From contig JAJZCT010000135.1 in NCBI GenBank assembly GCA_021828925.1, positions 1-7,948 of the forward strand: DNA of 7,948 bases, written 5' to 3'. The position numbers and the translations under genes are program-made. The notes beneath the pieces were generated by a model that was given only the letters and a program-made list of their open reading frames with translations, did no database searches and had not been told where the DNA came from. The stretch is from Planctomycetota bacterium (GTDB lineage: Bacteria; Planctomycetota; Phycisphaerae; WQYP01). Positions 6,842 to 7,948 of this stretch are shown here, in pieces (positions within the stretch are counted from its first letter, which is position 1; each line of letters starts with the position of its first letter).

Positions 6842-7816
6842 TCAATGCGCGTTCCATGGCCCGTTGCCCAGAATCCCCTTAACCGTATATTTGGAGGCTT
6901 GAGCTTTGGTCAACTGGCGTGACCAAGTTACCCGCGCTTTAACATTGGCACCCGGCCCGGTGGAATGATATTCCGCAAAGCGGGCGGTTTTATAAAATTT
7001 TGTGCCTTGCCAGTTCAGCCAGCCGACCGGGGCGATGTCCGCACCCATGTGGCAATCAATAAAGGCCGTGCTGCCATAGGCTCTCCAGGGCCGCCCCAGA
7101 TATACACTTCCCTTACGAACATTGGGGGAAGCGGTAATTTTGCAATGCAGAAATACCAGGCCAAACGGCTGGTGCTTCGGGGTATTGGGTGCGGTAACGC
7201 AGGCCGATCCCACGGAACGAATCACGCAGTGGTTAAAAACCGCCCGCGCCTCACCAAATATAAAATCTACCGCACCCTGAATCAGGCATTTATTGAGATA
7301 TATTTTTGCATGAGGATTATGCACATACAGCGTGTCCTGCCAGGCCAGAAATCGGCAATGCCGAAATATCACCGGACCGTCTCCGGTTCGCACCGCCACC
7401 GCCTGGCTGCCTTTGCCATAAGAATTGACAAACGTCAGATGCTCTGCGGTGATATTGCGGCCGAGGATCGTCACGGTAGGCGTGTGAAAGGTTCCAATAC
7501 CCTTACCATTCTTGCCCTTGTCACTGGCACCGAGGTTGTACGTAATGATGGTTTTCTTGGCGCTGGTGCCTTCCAGAACGATATTGGAATCATCGGATGG
7601 AACGGTTACCAGTTCTTTGTAGGTGCCGGGAGCGATTTTTATAATGATCCGCCGGCGGCTGTGCGTCGGTGCCGCATTAATTGCGCCCTGAATGGTGTGA
7701 TAATCCGCTTTGCCGTGCGCTGCGACGGTCATGGTTTTAGCGGATGCCGCATGGGCACCCACGCCGGTGAGCGCCACGGCCACGATCCCCATTGCCATAC
7801 CAAGTCGATTCTTCAT
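6842..7816 (-). CDS. Secreted pectin methylesterase (CE8)
   Basis: This is a 324-residue methylesterase, the first gene of the cluster. The signal peptide ends near AHA (21-23) or ASA (24-26). The compact beta-helix domain holds SQAVAV with Gln138, WQDT with Asp161, VDFIFG with Asp184, and LGRPW with Arg242 and Trp244, so the CE8 active site is complete. It is a paralogue of both neighbours. TIITYNL and the DKG-NGK--GTF segment (89-110) are close to the fusion's CE8 domain, while the C-terminal part (TARFAEYHSTGPGA, 277-290) matches the second methylesterase more closely. The start at 7816 has AGGA nine bases upstream and gives a proper signal peptide; an ATG at 7846 would place ten extra residues before it and has only a weak site. 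Confidence 0.95.
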   Translation of the reverse strand: MKNRLGMAMGIVAVALTGVGAHAASAKTMTVAAHGKADYHTIQGAINAAPTHSRRRIIIKIAPGTYKELVTVPSDDSNIVLEGTSAKKTIITYNLGASDKGKNGKGIGTFHTPTVTILGRNITAEHLTFVNSYGKGSQAVAVRTGDGPVIFRHCRFLAWQDTLYVHNPHAKIYLNKCLIQGAVDFIFGEARAVFNHCVIRSVGSACVTAPNTPKHQPFGLVFLHCKITASPNVRKGSVYLGRPWRAYGSTAFIDCHMGADIAPVGWLNWQGTKFYKTARFAEYHSTGPGANVKARVTWSRQLTKAQASKYTVKGILGNGPWNAH

Positions 7817-7833
7817 AAGATCTGTTCCTAAAA

Positions 7834-7843
7834 ACAATATTGT
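7834..7843 (-). promoter_or_regulatory. Palindrome ACAATATTGT upstream of the pectinase cluster
   Basis: A perfect 10-base palindrome lies 17 bases before the ATG of the first methylesterase and just upstream of its ribosome site. It could be an operator or simply an AT-rich coincidence. No clear -35/-10 pair is seen in 7844-7948; a TAGAAAAT on the minus strand near 7845-7852 is the best -10-like string. Confidence 0.25.
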
Positions 7844-7948
7844 CATTTTCTACCCCGGCCGCATCGTTTTTAATCCGACCAAAGCACTGCGGAATTCCTC
7901 TTACTTCGCCTGCCCGGTTCTGCTATTAATTCCTGTCACATGGGCGTT

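Noticed and set aside
6965..7831. Long plus-strand open frame (288 codons) opposite the first methylesterase
   Set aside because: Same reason: it mirrors a well-supported gene and its translation looks like nothing known.

Overview
The window carries bacterial chromosome-like DNA of moderate GC content by eye. Genes use clear Shine-Dalgarno sites and rho-independent terminators. Three secreted pectinases, an active-looking diguanylate cyclase and a DUF1444-type protein suggest a Gram-negative environmental bacterium that feeds on plant polysaccharide. The style of the proteins reminds me of Planctomycetota (Phycisphaerae) or Acidobacteriota, but this taxonomic guess is weak.

Layout. Positions 1-48 hold the last codons of an upstream reading frame. 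Its first nine residues are identical to an internal stretch of the next gene, so it looks like the end of a truncated paralogue. Positions 256-1578 (+) encode a two-domain protein: an uncharacterised N-terminal domain and a C-terminal DUF1444 (YtpQ-like) domain. A strong intrinsic terminator follows at 1634-1684. Positions 1685 to about 2090 form a hairpin-rich leader before a GGDEF diguanylate cyclase (1987 or 2089 to 3252, +). The cyclase has a degenerate GAF-like sensor domain and intact active and inhibitory sites.

From 3380 to 7816 the minus strand carries a pectin-degradation cluster, transcribed right to left towards the cyclase. It contains a secreted pectin methylesterase (CE8) at 6842-7816, a second CE8 enzyme at 5640-6743, and a CE8-GH28 fusion at 3380-5626 that joins a pectin methylesterase to a polygalacturonase. 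The last two genes are 13 bases apart and probably translationally coupled. An extended -10 promoter lies in front of the second gene.

How they work together. The methylesterases would strip methyl groups from homogalacturonan outside the cytoplasm, and the GH28 domain would hydrolyse the exposed polygalacturonate. Transport and catabolism of the released galacturonate are not in the window. No mobile element, CRISPR array, tRNA or rRNA was found. The least expected features are the enzyme fusion, the truncated paralogue at the left edge, and the structured leader that runs into the cyclase reading frame.
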